Shown: positions 1 through 9,086, counted from the first letter of the stretch. The stretch is 45,916 nt of DNA from Treponema sp. (GCA_017395545.1 JAFPUF010000041.1:1-45916); one strand, 5' to 3'. Translations and numbers: made by a program. The notes: generated by a model not told the origin, from the sequence alone.

Positions 1-1150
1 AAAACTTCGTAAAACAATTCATCTTTCTTCAAATCCAACATATAAATCAAGGGTTAAGTCTTTTAACAGTTATTATCGCAAGGTTCTCAGGCTTAAGAGT
101 GATGAGGCTGAAAAAAATAATTTTGTTGAACTTACCGATATGATGGGAATTCGTGTAATCTGTGCATTTCTGGAAGACCTGACAGAAGTAGAGCAGCAGA
201 TTAAGGATAATTTTGTTGTAAAAGAAGTTGAGTATAAGGGGGCACAGCAGAGTTTCCGTGAATTCGGCTATGAATCTGTTCATGTTCTGGTGTCAATTCC
301 AAAAGACTGTATGCCTAAAAAATGCAGTCTGCCGCTTCCTGAAACTCTTGTATGTGAAATTCAAATTCGTACGATTTTGCAGGATGCCTGGGCAGAGGTG
401 GAGCATGAGCTTATTTACAAGTCTGAGTTTACGCCCTTTGACATGCCTCTGCGCAGAAAACTTGCCTCAATGAATGCAAGCCTGACTCTGGCAGATATCA
501 TTTTTCAGGAAATAAGAGACTATCAGAAAAAACTTCAGGGAGAAGTTGAGGCACGCCGTGAAGCGTTTTATGAAAAGGCAGATGAACTGACTCTTGCTTC
601 TGGTGGTAAGAAAATCGAAAATCCTGAGCCGAAAAATATAAACAGGGTCTCTCCGTATGTTCACGGAACTATTGATGATATGATTCTTGAGGCAATTCAG
701 GCTCATAATCACGGAGATCTGGATAAGGCTGTTGAAATCTACAGTATAATATTAAATTCTGAACCAACTCCTCCTGCTCCGGTTCTTGCCGTAATTCATA
801 AGCACAGGGGAATGGCGTATTTCGCTCAGAATAATTACACTGCATCCCTTGAGGATTTTCAGGCAAGTGTTGTTTCTGATCCGAACGGTTACCGCTCTTA
901 TTATTACATTGGAATTGTTCTGAGTATAATGAACAAGCATGAAGAGGCGATTCAGGCTTACAGTGAGTCAATCCGCATAAACGAATATCAGTCGCATGCG
1001 CATTTCCGGCGTGCGGTTTCGTACTACAAACTCGGTGATTTCGACAATGCGCTGAAAGATTTGACTGATGCCCAGTCACTTGGCTTGAATGACAGGGAGA
1101 CTGAAAGTCTTCATTCTAAGCTTATGGAAAAATTCGGAATGTCGATGTAG
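1..1150 (+). CDS. RelA/SpoT-domain (p)ppGpp synthetase with C-terminal TPRs (5' end outside window)
   Basis: The reading frame is open from base 2, so the gene starts upstream. An internal ATG at 140 is not the start, because the codons before it already encode synthetase sequence (a SRVKSF...YYRK stretch, then ELTDMMGIRV). The RelA/SpoT nucleotidyltransferase fold shows as ELTDMMGIRV (metal-binding Asp), FGYESVHV and EIQIRT followed by AWAEVEHEL. This family moves pyrophosphate from ATP to GDP or GTP to make the alarmone (p)ppGpp. No HD hydrolase domain is visible in this part. After a charged linker come about three TPR units (roughly codons 230-375 of the visible frame), with repeats such as AMAYF-like RGMAYFAQNNYTASLEDF and RAVSYYKLGDFDNALKDL. 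The TPRs may bind a partner that controls the enzyme; this is inference. The family call is confident; whether it is active cannot be read here. Confidence 0.85.
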   Translation, partial: KLRKTIHLSSNPTYKSRVKSFNSYYRKVLRLKSDEAEKNNFVELTDMMGIRVICAFLEDLTEVEQQIKDNFVVKEVEYKGAQQSFREFGYESVHVLVSIPKDCMPKKCSLPLPETLVCEIQIRTILQDAWAEVEHELIYKSEFTPFDMPLRRKLASMNASLTLADIIFQEIRDYQKKLQGEVEARREAFYEKADELTLASGGKKIENPEPKNINRVSPYVHGTIDDMILEAIQAHNHGDLDKAVEIYSIILNSEPTPPAPVLAVIHKHRGMAYFAQNNYTASLEDFQASVVSDPNGYRSYYYIGIVLSIMNKHEEAIQAYSESIRINEYQSHAHFRRAVSYYKLGDFDNALKDLTDAQSLGLNDRETESLHSKLMEKFGMSM

Positions 1151-1151
1151 A

Positions 1152-1180
1152 TTGATTTTATTTAATTCTTTTGTTAATAT
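1152..1180 (+). promoter_or_regulatory. Promoter of the bactofilin gene, short or no leader
   Basis: TTGATT (1152-1157) and TAATAT (1175-1180) are 17 bp apart. The ATG follows the -10 box by only 8 nt and no Shine-Dalgarno sequence is present, so the transcript would begin at or within a few bases of the start codon. Confidence 0.5.
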
Positions 1181-1188
1181 ACCGTTCT

Positions 1189-1608
1189 ATGGCAGAAGAA
1201 AAGCAGAAAAAAAATCTTACGGTTTTTGGTCAGGAAACGGAATTTGACGGCATTCTTGAATTTACCGACAATCTTGTAATTACCGGGAAGTTTTCAGGTG
1301 AGATAAATGCTTCCGGTGATCTCGAAATTGAGAAAGGTTCTGTCTGCAATGTCAGAAAAATGACTGCTAATTCAATCGTGATTTCAGGAACTGTTTCCGG
1401 CGATATCGATGCTCCTGAGAGACTTGAAATGTGTTCTGGCAGTATTGTACATGGTGATGTTAAAACTTCAAGGATACGCATTGCTGAAGACGTTGAGTTC
1501 GAAGGTGAAATTTCAATGCTTGAAAAAGAAAGCAATGTAAATGTCTTTTCTGTTGCTTCAAAAGAATATAAGGAATCCCTTGTTTTGAAATCTGACGATC
1601 CAAGATAA
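1189..1608 (+). CDS. Bactofilin family cytoskeletal protein
   Basis: The protein has 139 residues. It shows the bactofilin (DUF583) right-handed beta-helix pattern: repeating hydrophobic and glycine turns such as VITGKFSGEI, ISGTVSGDI and SGSIVHGDV, starting with LTVFGQETEFDG. Bactofilins polymerise into filaments or patches without nucleotide at the membrane, and in other bacteria they position cell-wall enzymes and help set cell shape or curvature. The short charged N-terminus (MAEEKQKK) and short C-terminal tail are typical of the family. I chose the ATG at 1189 over an in-frame TTG at 1171 because the TTG lies inside the probable -10 region. It lies 38 nt after the alarmone gene and has its own promoter-like boxes. 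It is the second shape-related locus in the window besides mreBCD-rodA. Confidence 0.88.
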   Translation: MAEEKQKKNLTVFGQETEFDGILEFTDNLVITGKFSGEINASGDLEIEKGSVCNVRKMTANSIVISGTVSGDIDAPERLEMCSGSIVHGDVKTSRIRIAEDVEFEGEISMLEKESNVNVFSVASKEYKESLVLKSDDPR

Positions 1609-1622
1609 AACGTCAAAAAAAA

Positions 1623-1652
1623 TTCGCTTTTTTTTTCATTCGGTTGTAAAAT
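1623..1652 (+). promoter_or_regulatory. Probable promoter of the hybrid kinase, leaderless layout
   Basis: TAAAAT (1647-1652) ends 7 nt before the ATG at 1659. A weak TTCGCT lies at 1623-1628, 18 bp upstream. No Shine-Dalgarno sequence precedes the gene. The -35 match is poor. Confidence 0.35.
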
Positions 1653-1658
1653 GTCTTT

Positions 1659-4196
1659 ATGGCTTTCTTCGACAAAATGGAAAATTACGACAGACTTCTT
1701 TATAAGGCAGTAAACAGCGTAAATCCACTTATGGTTTTCTGTAATCTTACTGCCGATTCATACCAGATTATATCTTACAGCAAAAATGTCCTGAATGATT
1801 CGCTTGCTTATTCTGGAAAATACACATCTTTAATAACTGAAATTTTTAAATCAATCGAAAATAAAGACTACTCGGCCCTTTTTAGTGCTACTTTTAACCG
1901 TGAAAAAGTCCTTTCTTCCCTGGAATATAGTGATTCGCTGGTGTTTCTGCAGTTTCCCTATAAATTTAATAATGGCAAAGAACAGTGGATTATGCTTCAG
2001 CTGATTTTTGTCGGCTCGGAAAATTCTAATGACGTTGAGGCGATTCTTCTCGGGCGGAATATTGACGAAGATAAAAAAAAGAAAGATGCCGAAAAGCGGA
2101 CTAAAGATTTTCTTGGAATGCTCGCCAGTGAGTATTCCAATGTCTATTCTGTAAATCTTGATACCGGAGAATTTTTTACTTTTAACTTTTCCGAGAGGAT
2201 TTATAATAAAATAGGTGACGTCGTTCGTTCCGGAAAAATACAGGCGGAGAAGGCGTTGAAGATTTATGCCGAAAAATGTACTTTTGAGGATGACACACAG
2301 GCTTTTCTTGAGCACAGTTCTCCTTCTTATTTGCTTGAGCAGTTTGCTACAAAAGACAGGTTTATATTCCGCTACAGAAACGAGTCTAACCAGTATTGTG
2401 AGATGAAATGCGTAAAGGTTGGTGACTGGTCAAAAGAGAAAATGTGTGTCTATGGGTTTGCGATTAAGGACGAGGAAATCCGTCGTGAACTGATGGCTCA
2501 GAAAGAACTTGAAGATGCAAAGGAAAAGGCTGAAAAGGCAAATGCCACAAAAAGCGAGTTTCTGGCAAGGATGAGTCACGATATTCGGACGCCTATTAAC
2601 GGTGTTATCGGGATGGCTGAGCTTGCATCAAAAAATCTCCGCAATCCGGAGAAGGTGAACCAGTGCCTCAGTAAAATTATGCTTGCTTCATTTCATCTGC
2701 ATTCCCTTGTGAATGATATTCTTGATATGAGTCATATCGAGAGCAATAAACTTGAGATTGCTCATAAGCCGCTGAATATTTTTTCTCTTGCGGACGGATG
2801 TCTTTCTATCATTGAAGGACAGCTTTTAAATCGCAATCTGAAAATCATAACTGATTTTGATAATTTCAGTCACCCTTTTCTTATCGGGGATGAACTGCAT
2901 TTGAGACAGGCGATTGTTAATATTCTTGGAAATGCCGTAAAATTTACTCCTGATGGCGGAAAAATTATTTTCAGAATTAAAGAGCTTGCTTCAGGGTATA
3001 AAACCATTACTTACTGTTTTGAGGTTGAGGATACAGGAATCGGAATGAAACCTGAATTCTTAAATCATATATGGGAAACTTTCTCTCAGGAGGAAGGAGG
3101 TGCCCGCTCTGAGTACAAGGGAACTGGGCTTGGAATGGCTATTGCAAAGTCTCTGGTTGAACTTATGGGTGGAACTATCAGTGTAAAATCCAGACTTAAC
3201 CAGGGCAGTACTTTTACGATTGATATCCCTTTTGTTATTGACGATAAAACTGAAACTGTCCGTGCTACGGAACTGGGAGAAGGAAAGGATATTGAGACTC
3301 TGAACGGTGCAAGAATTCTTTTGGCTGAGGATAATGAAACTAACCGACAGGGGGCGAAAGAGCTGCTTGAGGCTTACGGAGCTTCGGTTACTACGGCGGA
3401 AAACGGAAAAATCGCTTTGAAAATGTTTGCGGAGTCTAAGGTTAATTATTATGATGCAATTCTGATGGATATAATGATGCCGGTGATGGACGGAATAGCT
3501 TCGGCGAAGGCAATCAGGGCGCTCGAAAGGACGGATTCAAAAATCACGCCGATTATCGCTTTGACTGCAAATGCTTTTGAAGAGGATGTCCGGAAGTCTC
3601 TGGAAGCGGGAATGGACGAGCATCTTACAAAGCCGATTGAAATTTCACGTGTCGTGAAAACACTTATAAAGTGCATGAGGCAAAAGTCTCTGAAACAGGC
3701 GGCGGAATTCAATAGGCTTCTTCAGAATACGAGCAGTAAAGATTTTTTAACCGGCGTCGGAAATGAATATGCATTCAATGAAGCAAAAGAAGCAATTAAT
3801 TTAGAAATAAAAGATAACCCGGAACTTGAAATCGGAATACTTGTCTGTGATATTGCTAATTTCAAAAGGTTTAACGAAAAATTCGGGGGGCAGGCGGGTG
3901 AAAGTGCCGTGATTAGTTTGTGCAAGCTTATCTGTGAAATCTTTAAGCACAGTCCGGTATTCCGGACTTCAGATGATGAGTTTACCGTCGTTCTTCAGGG
4001 AATTGATTTGAGTAATGCCGATGTTCTTATAGATAATCTGGATTCACGCCTGGCACAGCTTCTTTCAGGACCGATGGCGTTTTCTGTGGAAACAGGTTTT
4101 GCAAGGTTTATGCCGCAGGAACAGAAGAATATTTCTCAGGTCGTCAAAAAGGCGCAGAAACTTGCCCGTCGTAATAAAAAGTCTTTTTCAAAGTGA
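1659..4196 (+). CDS. Soluble hybrid histidine kinase-receiver with degenerate GGDEF domain
   Basis: The protein has 845 residues and no membrane segment or signal peptide, so it should be cytosolic. Domain order: an N-terminal sensory region (about 1-285, PAS-like by position but not recognised); a short coiled coil ending in KAEKANATKSEFLARM; HisKA with SHDIRTPINGV (phospho-acceptor His307); HATPase_c with N-box-like NILGNAVKFTP, DTGIGM and GTGLGMAI; a receiver domain starting ILLAEDNETN with phospho-acceptor Asp604 in LMDIMMP; and a GGDEF-like domain (about 690-845). The last has the fold signatures LTGVGNEYAF and CDIANFKRFNEKFG, but its active-site loop reads TSDDEF instead of GG[D/E]EF. 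It is therefore probably not a working diguanylate cyclase and may bind GTP or c-di-GMP, or serve in dimerisation. The signal and output are unknown; no partner gene is adjacent. Confidence 0.85.
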   Translation: MAFFDKMENYDRLLYKAVNSVNPLMVFCNLTADSYQIISYSKNVLNDSLAYSGKYTSLITEIFKSIENKDYSALFSATFNREKVLSSLEYSDSLVFLQFPYKFNNGKEQWIMLQLIFVGSENSNDVEAILLGRNIDEDKKKKDAEKRTKDFLGMLASEYSNVYSVNLDTGEFFTFNFSERIYNKIGDVVRSGKIQAEKALKIYAEKCTFEDDTQAFLEHSSPSYLLEQFATKDRFIFRYRNESNQYCEMKCVKVGDWSKEKMCVYGFAIKDEEIRRELMAQKELEDAKEKAEKANATKSEFLARMSHDIRTPINGVIGMAELASKNLRNPEKVNQCLSKIMLASFHLHSLVNDILDMSHIESNKLEIAHKPLNIFSLADGCLSIIEGQLLNRNLKIITDFDNFSHPFLIGDELHLRQAIVNILGNAVKFTPDGGKIIFRIKELASGYKTITYCFEVEDTGIGMKPEFLNHIWETFSQEEGGARSEYKGTGLGMAIAKSLVELMGGTISVKSRLNQGSTFTIDIPFVIDDKTETVRATELGEGKDIETLNGARILLAEDNETNRQGAKELLEAYGASVTTAENGKIALKMFAESKVNYYDAILMDIMMPVMDGIASAKAIRALERTDSKITPIIALTANAFEEDVRKSLEAGMDEHLTKPIEISRVVKTLIKCMRQKSLKQAAEFNRLLQNTSSKDFLTGVGNEYAFNEAKEAINLEIKDNPELEIGILVCDIANFKRFNEKFGGQAGESAVISLCKLICEIFKHSPVFRTSDDEFTVVLQGIDLSNADVLIDNLDSRLAQLLSGPMAFSVETGFARFMPQEQKNISQVVKKAQKLARRNKKSFSK

Positions 4197-4286
4197 TAGA
4201 CAGAAAACTTGATTTTTTATATAATTCTTCGATAAAATCCTTGGAATTTTATACAAAAAATTCTGAATCTTTGAGGTCTTTTGATT

Positions 4287-5165
4287 ATGGAAATGACAGA
4301 AGTTTTTGACAAACTTAAATCTTTGCAGGATATTTTGGTCGAGAAATACGATCTGGAGAAAAAAGTCGAGTCTTCACCAAAACAACTTGATTCACAGAGA
4401 GAGCTTTTGGAGCGTCTCCAGAAAGAGTATGTTGAAAAAAATAAAAAATACGAAGAATTGAAGGCTAAGGTCGATGAGCTCAAGGTTCAGCTTGCTGCTG
4501 CAGAGGCTTCAAAAGAGGCCGGCGAAAAAAGCATGGATTCAATCACATCTCATCGCGAATATGAGGCTCTTGATAAGCAGATTACCGAGGCAACGGAACG
4601 AGAGACTGCAATCCGTAAAGATTTGCTTAGTGAAGAAAAGAAACTTAATGAAATTAATGATTCTTTGAAAACTGACGAAGCAATGATTGATGCTCAGAAA
4701 ACCGGGCTTGCTGAAGGTGAGTCTGTGCTTCAGGAACAGGTAAAGTCATATACAGAGCAGATTGAATCTCTTAAAAAAGACGAGAGTGAAATCACTGAAA
4801 ACCTTGATCAGGAAATCGTTTATAAATTCCAGCGAATTATCCAGCGAAATTCTGAAGGTATCGTAGCCGTAAAGAATGGTGTCTGTACCGGCTGTAATAT
4901 GATTCTTCCTGGACAGTTTGCGAACGAAGTTCGTGATGGTGAGAAAATCCTTTTCTGTCCTTACTGCTCACGTATTCTTTTCTATCAGGAAGTCGCTGAG
5001 GAAGAGTCTGAAGATTACTCTTCACTTGAAGAGACCGGAAGCCTTGCTGACTTTGATGATGCTTTCGCTGATGAAAATGACGAAGAAGGCGAAGAAAACG
5101 AGCTCGGCGAGAACGATGGAGATAACGGACTCGACGATGAAAAGTCTATGGCTTTTGATGACTAA
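4287..5165 (+). CDS. Coiled-coil C4 zinc-ribbon protein (COG1579 type) with acidic tail
   Basis: The protein has 292 residues. About residues 5-180 form a long charged alpha-helical coiled coil, including a SHREYEALDKQI stretch typical of COG1579. A C4 zinc ribbon follows: CTGC (Cys200, Cys203) and CPYC (Cys224, Cys227), with NMILPGQ between them. The last 55 or so residues are very acidic (runs of D and E) and low in complexity. The family is widespread in bacteria and looks like a nucleic-acid or nucleotide-associated protein, but its function is not firmly known. I chose the ATG at 4287 because GAGG at 4273-4276 lies upstream of it; an ATG at 4293 and a TTG at 4281 are alternatives. RNase P RNA begins 13 nt after the stop codon. 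Confidence 0.75.
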   Translation: MEMTEVFDKLKSLQDILVEKYDLEKKVESSPKQLDSQRELLERLQKEYVEKNKKYEELKAKVDELKVQLAAAEASKEAGEKSMDSITSHREYEALDKQITEATERETAIRKDLLSEEKKLNEINDSLKTDEAMIDAQKTGLAEGESVLQEQVKSYTEQIESLKKDESEITENLDQEIVYKFQRIIQRNSEGIVAVKNGVCTGCNMILPGQFANEVRDGEKILFCPYCSRILFYQEVAEEESEDYSSLEETGSLADFDDAFADENDEEGEENELGENDGDNGLDDEKSMAFDD

Positions 5166-5178
5166 AAATATAAAAATT

Positions 5179-5592
5179 ACAGAAAAGATATAACCGTGCC
5201 TGCTTTTCTTATGACAGAAAATGCAGGTGAGGAAAGTCCGGGCTCCGCCGGAAAAAACGCCGGGTAATAACCGGGCAGAAAAAGATACTTGTTATGATGA
5301 AAATCATGGCATAAGTCTTTTTTCTGACAGAGAGTGCCACAGAAAATATACCGCCGTCTTTATGATGGTAAGGGTGAAAAGGTGCGGTAAAAGCGCACCG
5401 CAGGTTTGGTAACAAATCTGGCAGGGTAAACCTCGTTTGGAGCAAGGTCAAGCAGCAGTCTGTTTTCCGGGACTAAGACTGCGGGTAGACTGCTAAAGGC
5501 TTCTGGTAACAGAAGTTTCGGATAGATGGTTATGCGCATCTCTCTTTTTTAAGGGAAGTGCAGGACAGAACCCGGCTTATTGTCTTTTCTGT
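5179..5592 (+). ncRNA. rnpB: RNase P RNA, bacterial class A
   Basis: This is the catalytic RNA of RNase P, which trims tRNA 5' leaders. The universal P4 strands are clear: GAGGAAAGTCCGGGCTCC at 5229-5246 and ACAGAACCCGGCTTAT at 5565-5580. A purine-rich GGTAA...GGGTAAACC region and a GGTAACAGAAG segment also match the family. I placed the ends by pairing of helix P1: ACAGAAAAGA at 5179-5188 pairs with TCTTTTCTGT at 5583-5592. The length of about 414 nt fits class A RNAs. The exact ends are inferred from this pairing. Protein-coding frames that cross this stretch are spurious. Confidence 0.95.
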
Positions 5593-5606
5593 TTTATTTT
5601 TTTTAT
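5583..5606 (+). terminator. Probable rnpB terminator
   Basis: The 3' strand of P1 (TCTTTTCTGT) runs directly into a U-rich tract of 14 nt (TTTTATTTTTTTTA), so closing P1 could act as the terminator hairpin. Confidence 0.5.
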
Positions 5607-5622
5607 AAATTGCGGTGGGAAA

Positions 5623-6600
5623 ATGAAATTAAAGGCTTTTCAAAAAAGAAAAATCTTTAAGCGTGAAAGCAGGTTTTTTATTAAACTCGCTGTTTTCGCT
5701 TTGATCGTTGCATTGATTTCAACAGGTGTCTATTTTACTTACCGCGCAGTTGATTCTAAAATAAGCAAAGGAAATTCAATATTTAACCTGAAATCCAAAT
5801 GGAAGAAATACGATTATCAGGCTGTTTATGATATCTCTTCCGCAATTCTTTATAATAAGCCCTTTAATATAGCAGCAAGAACTTATAACGGTTACGCAGC
5901 TTTTTTTCTTTCGGTTTCCAAGTCAGATTTGACGGAATCCCTTTCTTATCTTGACGAATCGATAAATTCCCTCAGAATTGCCCTGCAGGGTGCAAGATTC
6001 GGGGCTGTTTCGCAAATAGAATATATGCTTGGAAAAGCCTATTTTTACAAAAACTATCAGTCTTCCTATCACTATTATGCAGATCTCGCTGTTGAATATC
6101 TTTTAAAAGCAAAAAAAGACGGATATAAACCCTCAAATCCTGAAAACGATGACATTCCTGAGCTTCTTGGAATGAGTTACGCTTCATTGGGAATGACAAG
6201 CGAGAGTATATCTGCCTTTACGCTTGCGCTGAACAACTCAAGAAAAGCTGATTTCCTGCTTTTGTCGATTGCGGAGCAGTACCATGCGCTTTCTCAGGAT
6301 ACTGTTGCAGAGCAGTATCTTTTCAGAATCTCTGAGGAATGCAAAGACGAACAGATTGTTCTTAAAAGCCGTCTTCTAATGGGGAATATTTATCTTGAAC
6401 GGGAACAGTACGATGAGGCGGAGCAGGAGTTCAATTATATTCTCGAAAAAAATGAAAATTCCGCTGATGCTATTTATGGTCTTGGCGTAATATACGAAAA
6501 AAGAGGTGATGTTGTTAAGGCCCGGTCCGAATGGAGAAAAGCCTTAAGAATTCAAAATAATCACCCTTTAGCATTGAAAAAGATGAGTGAAATAAAGTAA
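5623..6600 (+). CDS. Membrane-anchored TPR protein upstream of mreB
   Basis: The protein has 325 residues. A basic N-terminus (KLKAFQKRKIFKRESRF) precedes one membrane helix at about residues 22-45, so the rest probably faces the periplasm. From about residue 60 on there are several helical repeat pairs. The last two are clear TPRs, including YLEREQYDEAEQEFNYIL and YGLGVIYEKRGDVVKARSEW. TPR proteins scaffold protein complexes. The gene sits 36 nt before mreB on the same strand with its own Shine-Dalgarno-like GGTGGGA before the ATG, so it may assist the elongation machinery. That role is inference from position. I do not recognise a named family. Confidence 0.75.
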   Translation: MKLKAFQKRKIFKRESRFFIKLAVFALIVALISTGVYFTYRAVDSKISKGNSIFNLKSKWKKYDYQAVYDISSAILYNKPFNIAARTYNGYAAFFLSVSKSDLTESLSYLDESINSLRIALQGARFGAVSQIEYMLGKAYFYKNYQSSYHYYADLAVEYLLKAKKDGYKPSNPENDDIPELLGMSYASLGMTSESISAFTLALNNSRKADFLLLSIAEQYHALSQDTVAEQYLFRISEECKDEQIVLKSRLLMGNIYLEREQYDEAEQEFNYILEKNENSADAIYGLGVIYEKRGDVVKARSEWRKALRIQNNHPLALKKMSEIK

Positions 6601-6636
6601 AATAATAAAATAAGAAAGTTTCGGGAGGACTTTTTC

Positions 6637-7680
6637 ATGGGCTTTTTAGACCGGTTTTCAACAGATATTGGTATTGATTTAGGAACTTGCAATACATTGA
6701 TTTATGTACGTGGTAAGGGCATCGTTGTTGACGAGCCTTCCGTTGTCGCAGTCGAGAAAGGAACAAAGCATGTCTGGGCTGTAGGTGCCGAGGCTAAACG
6801 AATGCTTTGGAAGACACCTGGAAATATTGAGGCAATTCGTCCGCTTCAGGACGGCGTTATCGCAGACATTGACAGCTGCGAAAAAATGATTAAGTATTTT
6901 ATTTCAAAGGTAATTTCACGTCATCAGCTTTTTAAATCTGCCAGAATGAAAATCGGAATTCCTTCCTGCATTACACAGGTTGAACGCCGGGCTGTAATCG
7001 AAACTGCACTTAAAGCCGGTGCAAAAGAGGTTGATGTAATCGAAGAATCTCTTGCTGCTGCTATTGGTGCTCAGATTCCAATCAATGAGCCGGCCGGCCA
7101 TATGATTTGTGATATTGGTGGTGGAACGACTGAAGTTTCCGTAATTTCTTTGGGCGGTATGGTTGTAACAAAGGCAATTCGTGTCGGCGGAGACAAATTT
7201 GACGATGCGATTATGAAATATGTCCTCAATGTTCACAACCTTAAAATCGGTCAGCAGACAGCAGAGCGTCTTAAAATCCAGATTGGAAACGCACTTTCAG
7301 AAAAAGACAAGGCAATTGAAAAAATGGAAGTCCGCGGTAATGACGCAATCACAGGTCTTCCACGACGTCTCGAAATCGACAGCGTCGAGGTTCGCGAGGC
7401 TCTCAAATCTACAGTAAACGAAATTGTTGAGCTTATCAAAGTTACTTTGGGTGAAACTCCTTCAGAACTCGCTGCAGACATTGTAGAGCGCGGTATTGTT
7501 ATGAGCGGCGGCGGAAGTCTTTTGAAGGGCTTGCCAAAACTTATCGCAAAGGAAACTGGAGTTCCTGTGTTCACAGTTGAGAAGCCTCTTGAATGTGTTG
7601 CGCTTGGAGCCGGAATGGCGTTCGATCTGTACAAGGATATGTCTTCAGACCGTGCAATTTACGACAATCTTAACGATTAA
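6637..7680 (+). CDS. mreB: Rod shape-determining protein MreB
   Basis: The protein has 347 residues, the usual length for this actin homologue. It shows the actin-fold motifs: phosphate-1 [13 protein letters not shown] near residue 12, phosphate-2 [14 protein letters not shown] near 160, and the adenosine motif [10 protein letters not shown] near 290. MreB forms short membrane-bound filaments that guide the RodA-PBP2 wall synthase along the cell's short axis. The start has a strong Shine-Dalgarno sequence (GGGAGG at about 6622). The next genes are mreC, mreD, mrdA and rodA, the classical elongasome order, with short gaps that suggest one operon. Confidence 0.97.
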   Translation: MGFLDRFSTDIGIDLGTCNTLIYVRGKGIVVDEPSVVAVEKGTKHVWAVGAEAKRMLWKTPGNIEAIRPLQDGVIADIDSCEKMIKYFISKVISRHQLFKSARMKIGIPSCITQVERRAVIETALKAGAKEVDVIEESLAAAIGAQIPINEPAGHMICDIGGGTTEVSVISLGGMVVTKAIRVGGDKFDDAIMKYVLNVHNLKIGQQTAERLKIQIGNALSEKDKAIEKMEVRGNDAITGLPRRLEIDSVEVREALKSTVNEIVELIKVTLGETPSELAADIVERGIVMSGGGSLLKGLPKLIAKETGVPVFTVEKPLECVALGAGMAFDLYKDMSSDRAIYDNLND

Positions 7681-7715
7681 GTAAAATAAAAGTCGCTGAG
7701 CATATCATCAAGAAA

Positions 7716-8564
7716 ATGGCTTCATCAAAACACTCTTTTAGATTTGGTTTGTCTGAAATCCTTCTCATCGTGTTTATTCTCTTTTCGGGGATAATGCTTG
7801 CTTTTCATTCCGGGGGATTCGTTGTTAATTTCCGGAGTGTAGGCTTTACGGTTCTTTCTTCGGTTCAGAAAGGGGCTGCAGCCGTCGCAAATGGTGTTAC
7901 GGGAACATTTAATGCAGTCCACGAACTTTCGCGTCTAAGGGAAGAAAACCGTGAACTTACAGAAAAACTCAAGAATTACGAAATTTTGCAGCGGGCGAAC
8001 ACAGACATCAGAAAAGAGAATGAGCGTTTGAAAGAGCAGCTTGATTTTTCTGCATCATATCAGGAAAAAAATTATCCGGCCCTTATCATCGGGCGAAATC
8101 CGGACAGCCTTTATTCTTCGTTTACGATTAATAAAGGAAGCCGGCACGGAATCCGGAAAAATATGCCTGTTCTTGCAGTACAGAACGGTCTGACAGGCCT
8201 TGTCGGAAAAGTCGTTGCGGTAGGAGCCGGCACAAGTCTTGTAATGCCGATTTATGATTCTAAATGCACAGTCTCTGCGAGAATCCAGAAAACACGCGAT
8301 ATTGGTCTTGTAACGGGTGACGGAAATTCTGATTCTACACTTAATATGTCTTACATTAAGAAAAGGGTTCTTGACGAACTCCAAATCGGAGATCTCGTCG
8401 TAACCAGCGGAGAAGGCGGAAATTATGCCGGCGATATTCCGATTGGCTCGATTTCTGAAATAAAGCCGCTCGATTACGATTCATCTTTGAGCATAAAAGT
8501 TATGCCTGTAATTGATTTTTCAAGAATTGAGATGGTAATTGTCTCTGAAATAGTTCAGAAATAG
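7716..8564 (+). CDS. mreC: Rod shape-determining protein MreC
   Basis: The protein has 282 residues. It has a single N-terminal membrane helix (about residues 14-36), a coiled coil at about 65-110 rich in E, K and L, and a periplasmic beta-barrel MreC domain from about 115 to the end (PALIIGRNPDSLYSSFTINKG, VLAVQNGLTGLVGKV, LVVTSGEGG). MreC bridges MreB and the PBP2-RodA synthase and switches PBP2 to its active form. It begins 35 nt after mreB without an obvious Shine-Dalgarno sequence. mreD follows after 12 nt. Confidence 0.95.
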   Translation: MASSKHSFRFGLSEILLIVFILFSGIMLAFHSGGFVVNFRSVGFTVLSSVQKGAAAVANGVTGTFNAVHELSRLREENRELTEKLKNYEILQRANTDIRKENERLKEQLDFSASYQEKNYPALIIGRNPDSLYSSFTINKGSRHGIRKNMPVLAVQNGLTGLVGKVVAVGAGTSLVMPIYDSKCTVSARIQKTRDIGLVTGDGNSDSTLNMSYIKKRVLDELQIGDLVVTSGEGGNYAGDIPIGSISEIKPLDYDSSLSIKVMPVIDFSRIEMVIVSEIVQK

Positions 8565-8576
8565 GATAGGGGAAAT

Positions 8577-9086
8577 ATGTTAAAATCTTTTTCTGTTGCA
8601 ACATTAATTCTTCTTTGTTTCGTTGTTTTTGAGACGGCAATTCTTTCAAATATGCTTTTTTTGCCTTCTGTTCCTGATTTAATTCTTATCATTTCGCTTT
8701 ATTTATCTGTTCACAACGGTAAAATTTTCGGCGTTTCGTCAGGTTTCGTCTCCGGACTGTTCCTGGATTTTCTGAGTGTTTCACCTTTTGGTCTTCATTC
8801 GCTTTTGCGTACGGTAATCGGATATCTTGCAGGAATTTTTAACAAAACCTTGAACATGCAGGGAATTTTCCTTCCGGTTTTGATAGGATTTTCTGCTACA
8901 ATTTTTAAAACCCTCCTTATTTTCATAATTTCTGTTTTTTTCCCGGACTCAGTTGTTCCTTATTCTCTTTTGTCGCGTTCCTTTTTGTTTGAACTTGCGG
9001 CAAATTCTATTCTTACTCCTTTTGTTTTTAAATTCCTCGATATTTTCAGTAATATGCTTCTTCTTAATCCTGAAAAAGTTTCATAG
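8577..9086 (+). CDS. mreD: Rod shape-determining protein MreD
   Basis: The protein has 169 residues, very hydrophobic, with about five or six membrane helices and almost no soluble part, as expected for MreD. Recognisable family features are the PDLILIISLYLSV stretch and GLFLDFLSVSPFGLHSL, equivalent to the conserved G...D...G.hGL region. MreD is an inner-membrane partner of MreC in the elongasome. The start is preceded by AGGGGA. It lies between mreC (12 nt) and mrdA (9 nt), which supports translational coupling in one operon. Confidence 0.9.
   Translation: MLKSFSVATLILLCFVVFETAILSNMLFLPSVPDLILIISLYLSVHNGKIFGVSSGFVSGLFLDFLSVSPFGLHSLLRTVIGYLAGIFNKTLNMQGIFLPVLIGFSATIFKTLLIFIISVFFPDSVVPYSLLSRSFLFELAANSILTPFVFKFLDIFSNMLLLNPEKVS

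Noticed and set aside
669..1079. 136-codon frame on the minus strand
   Set aside because: It is antisense to the TPR part of the alarmone synthetase, with no promoter, ribosome site or recognisable motif.
5221..5451. Short reading frames on both strands over 5221-5451
   Set aside because: They lie within the RNase P RNA, whose conserved P4 strands are plain; no ribosome site or protein family seen.
7703..7716. TATCAT 8 nt before the mreC start as another leaderless promoter
   Set aside because: mreC is inside an operon 35 nt after mreB and there is no -35 or extended -10 support, so I did not count it.
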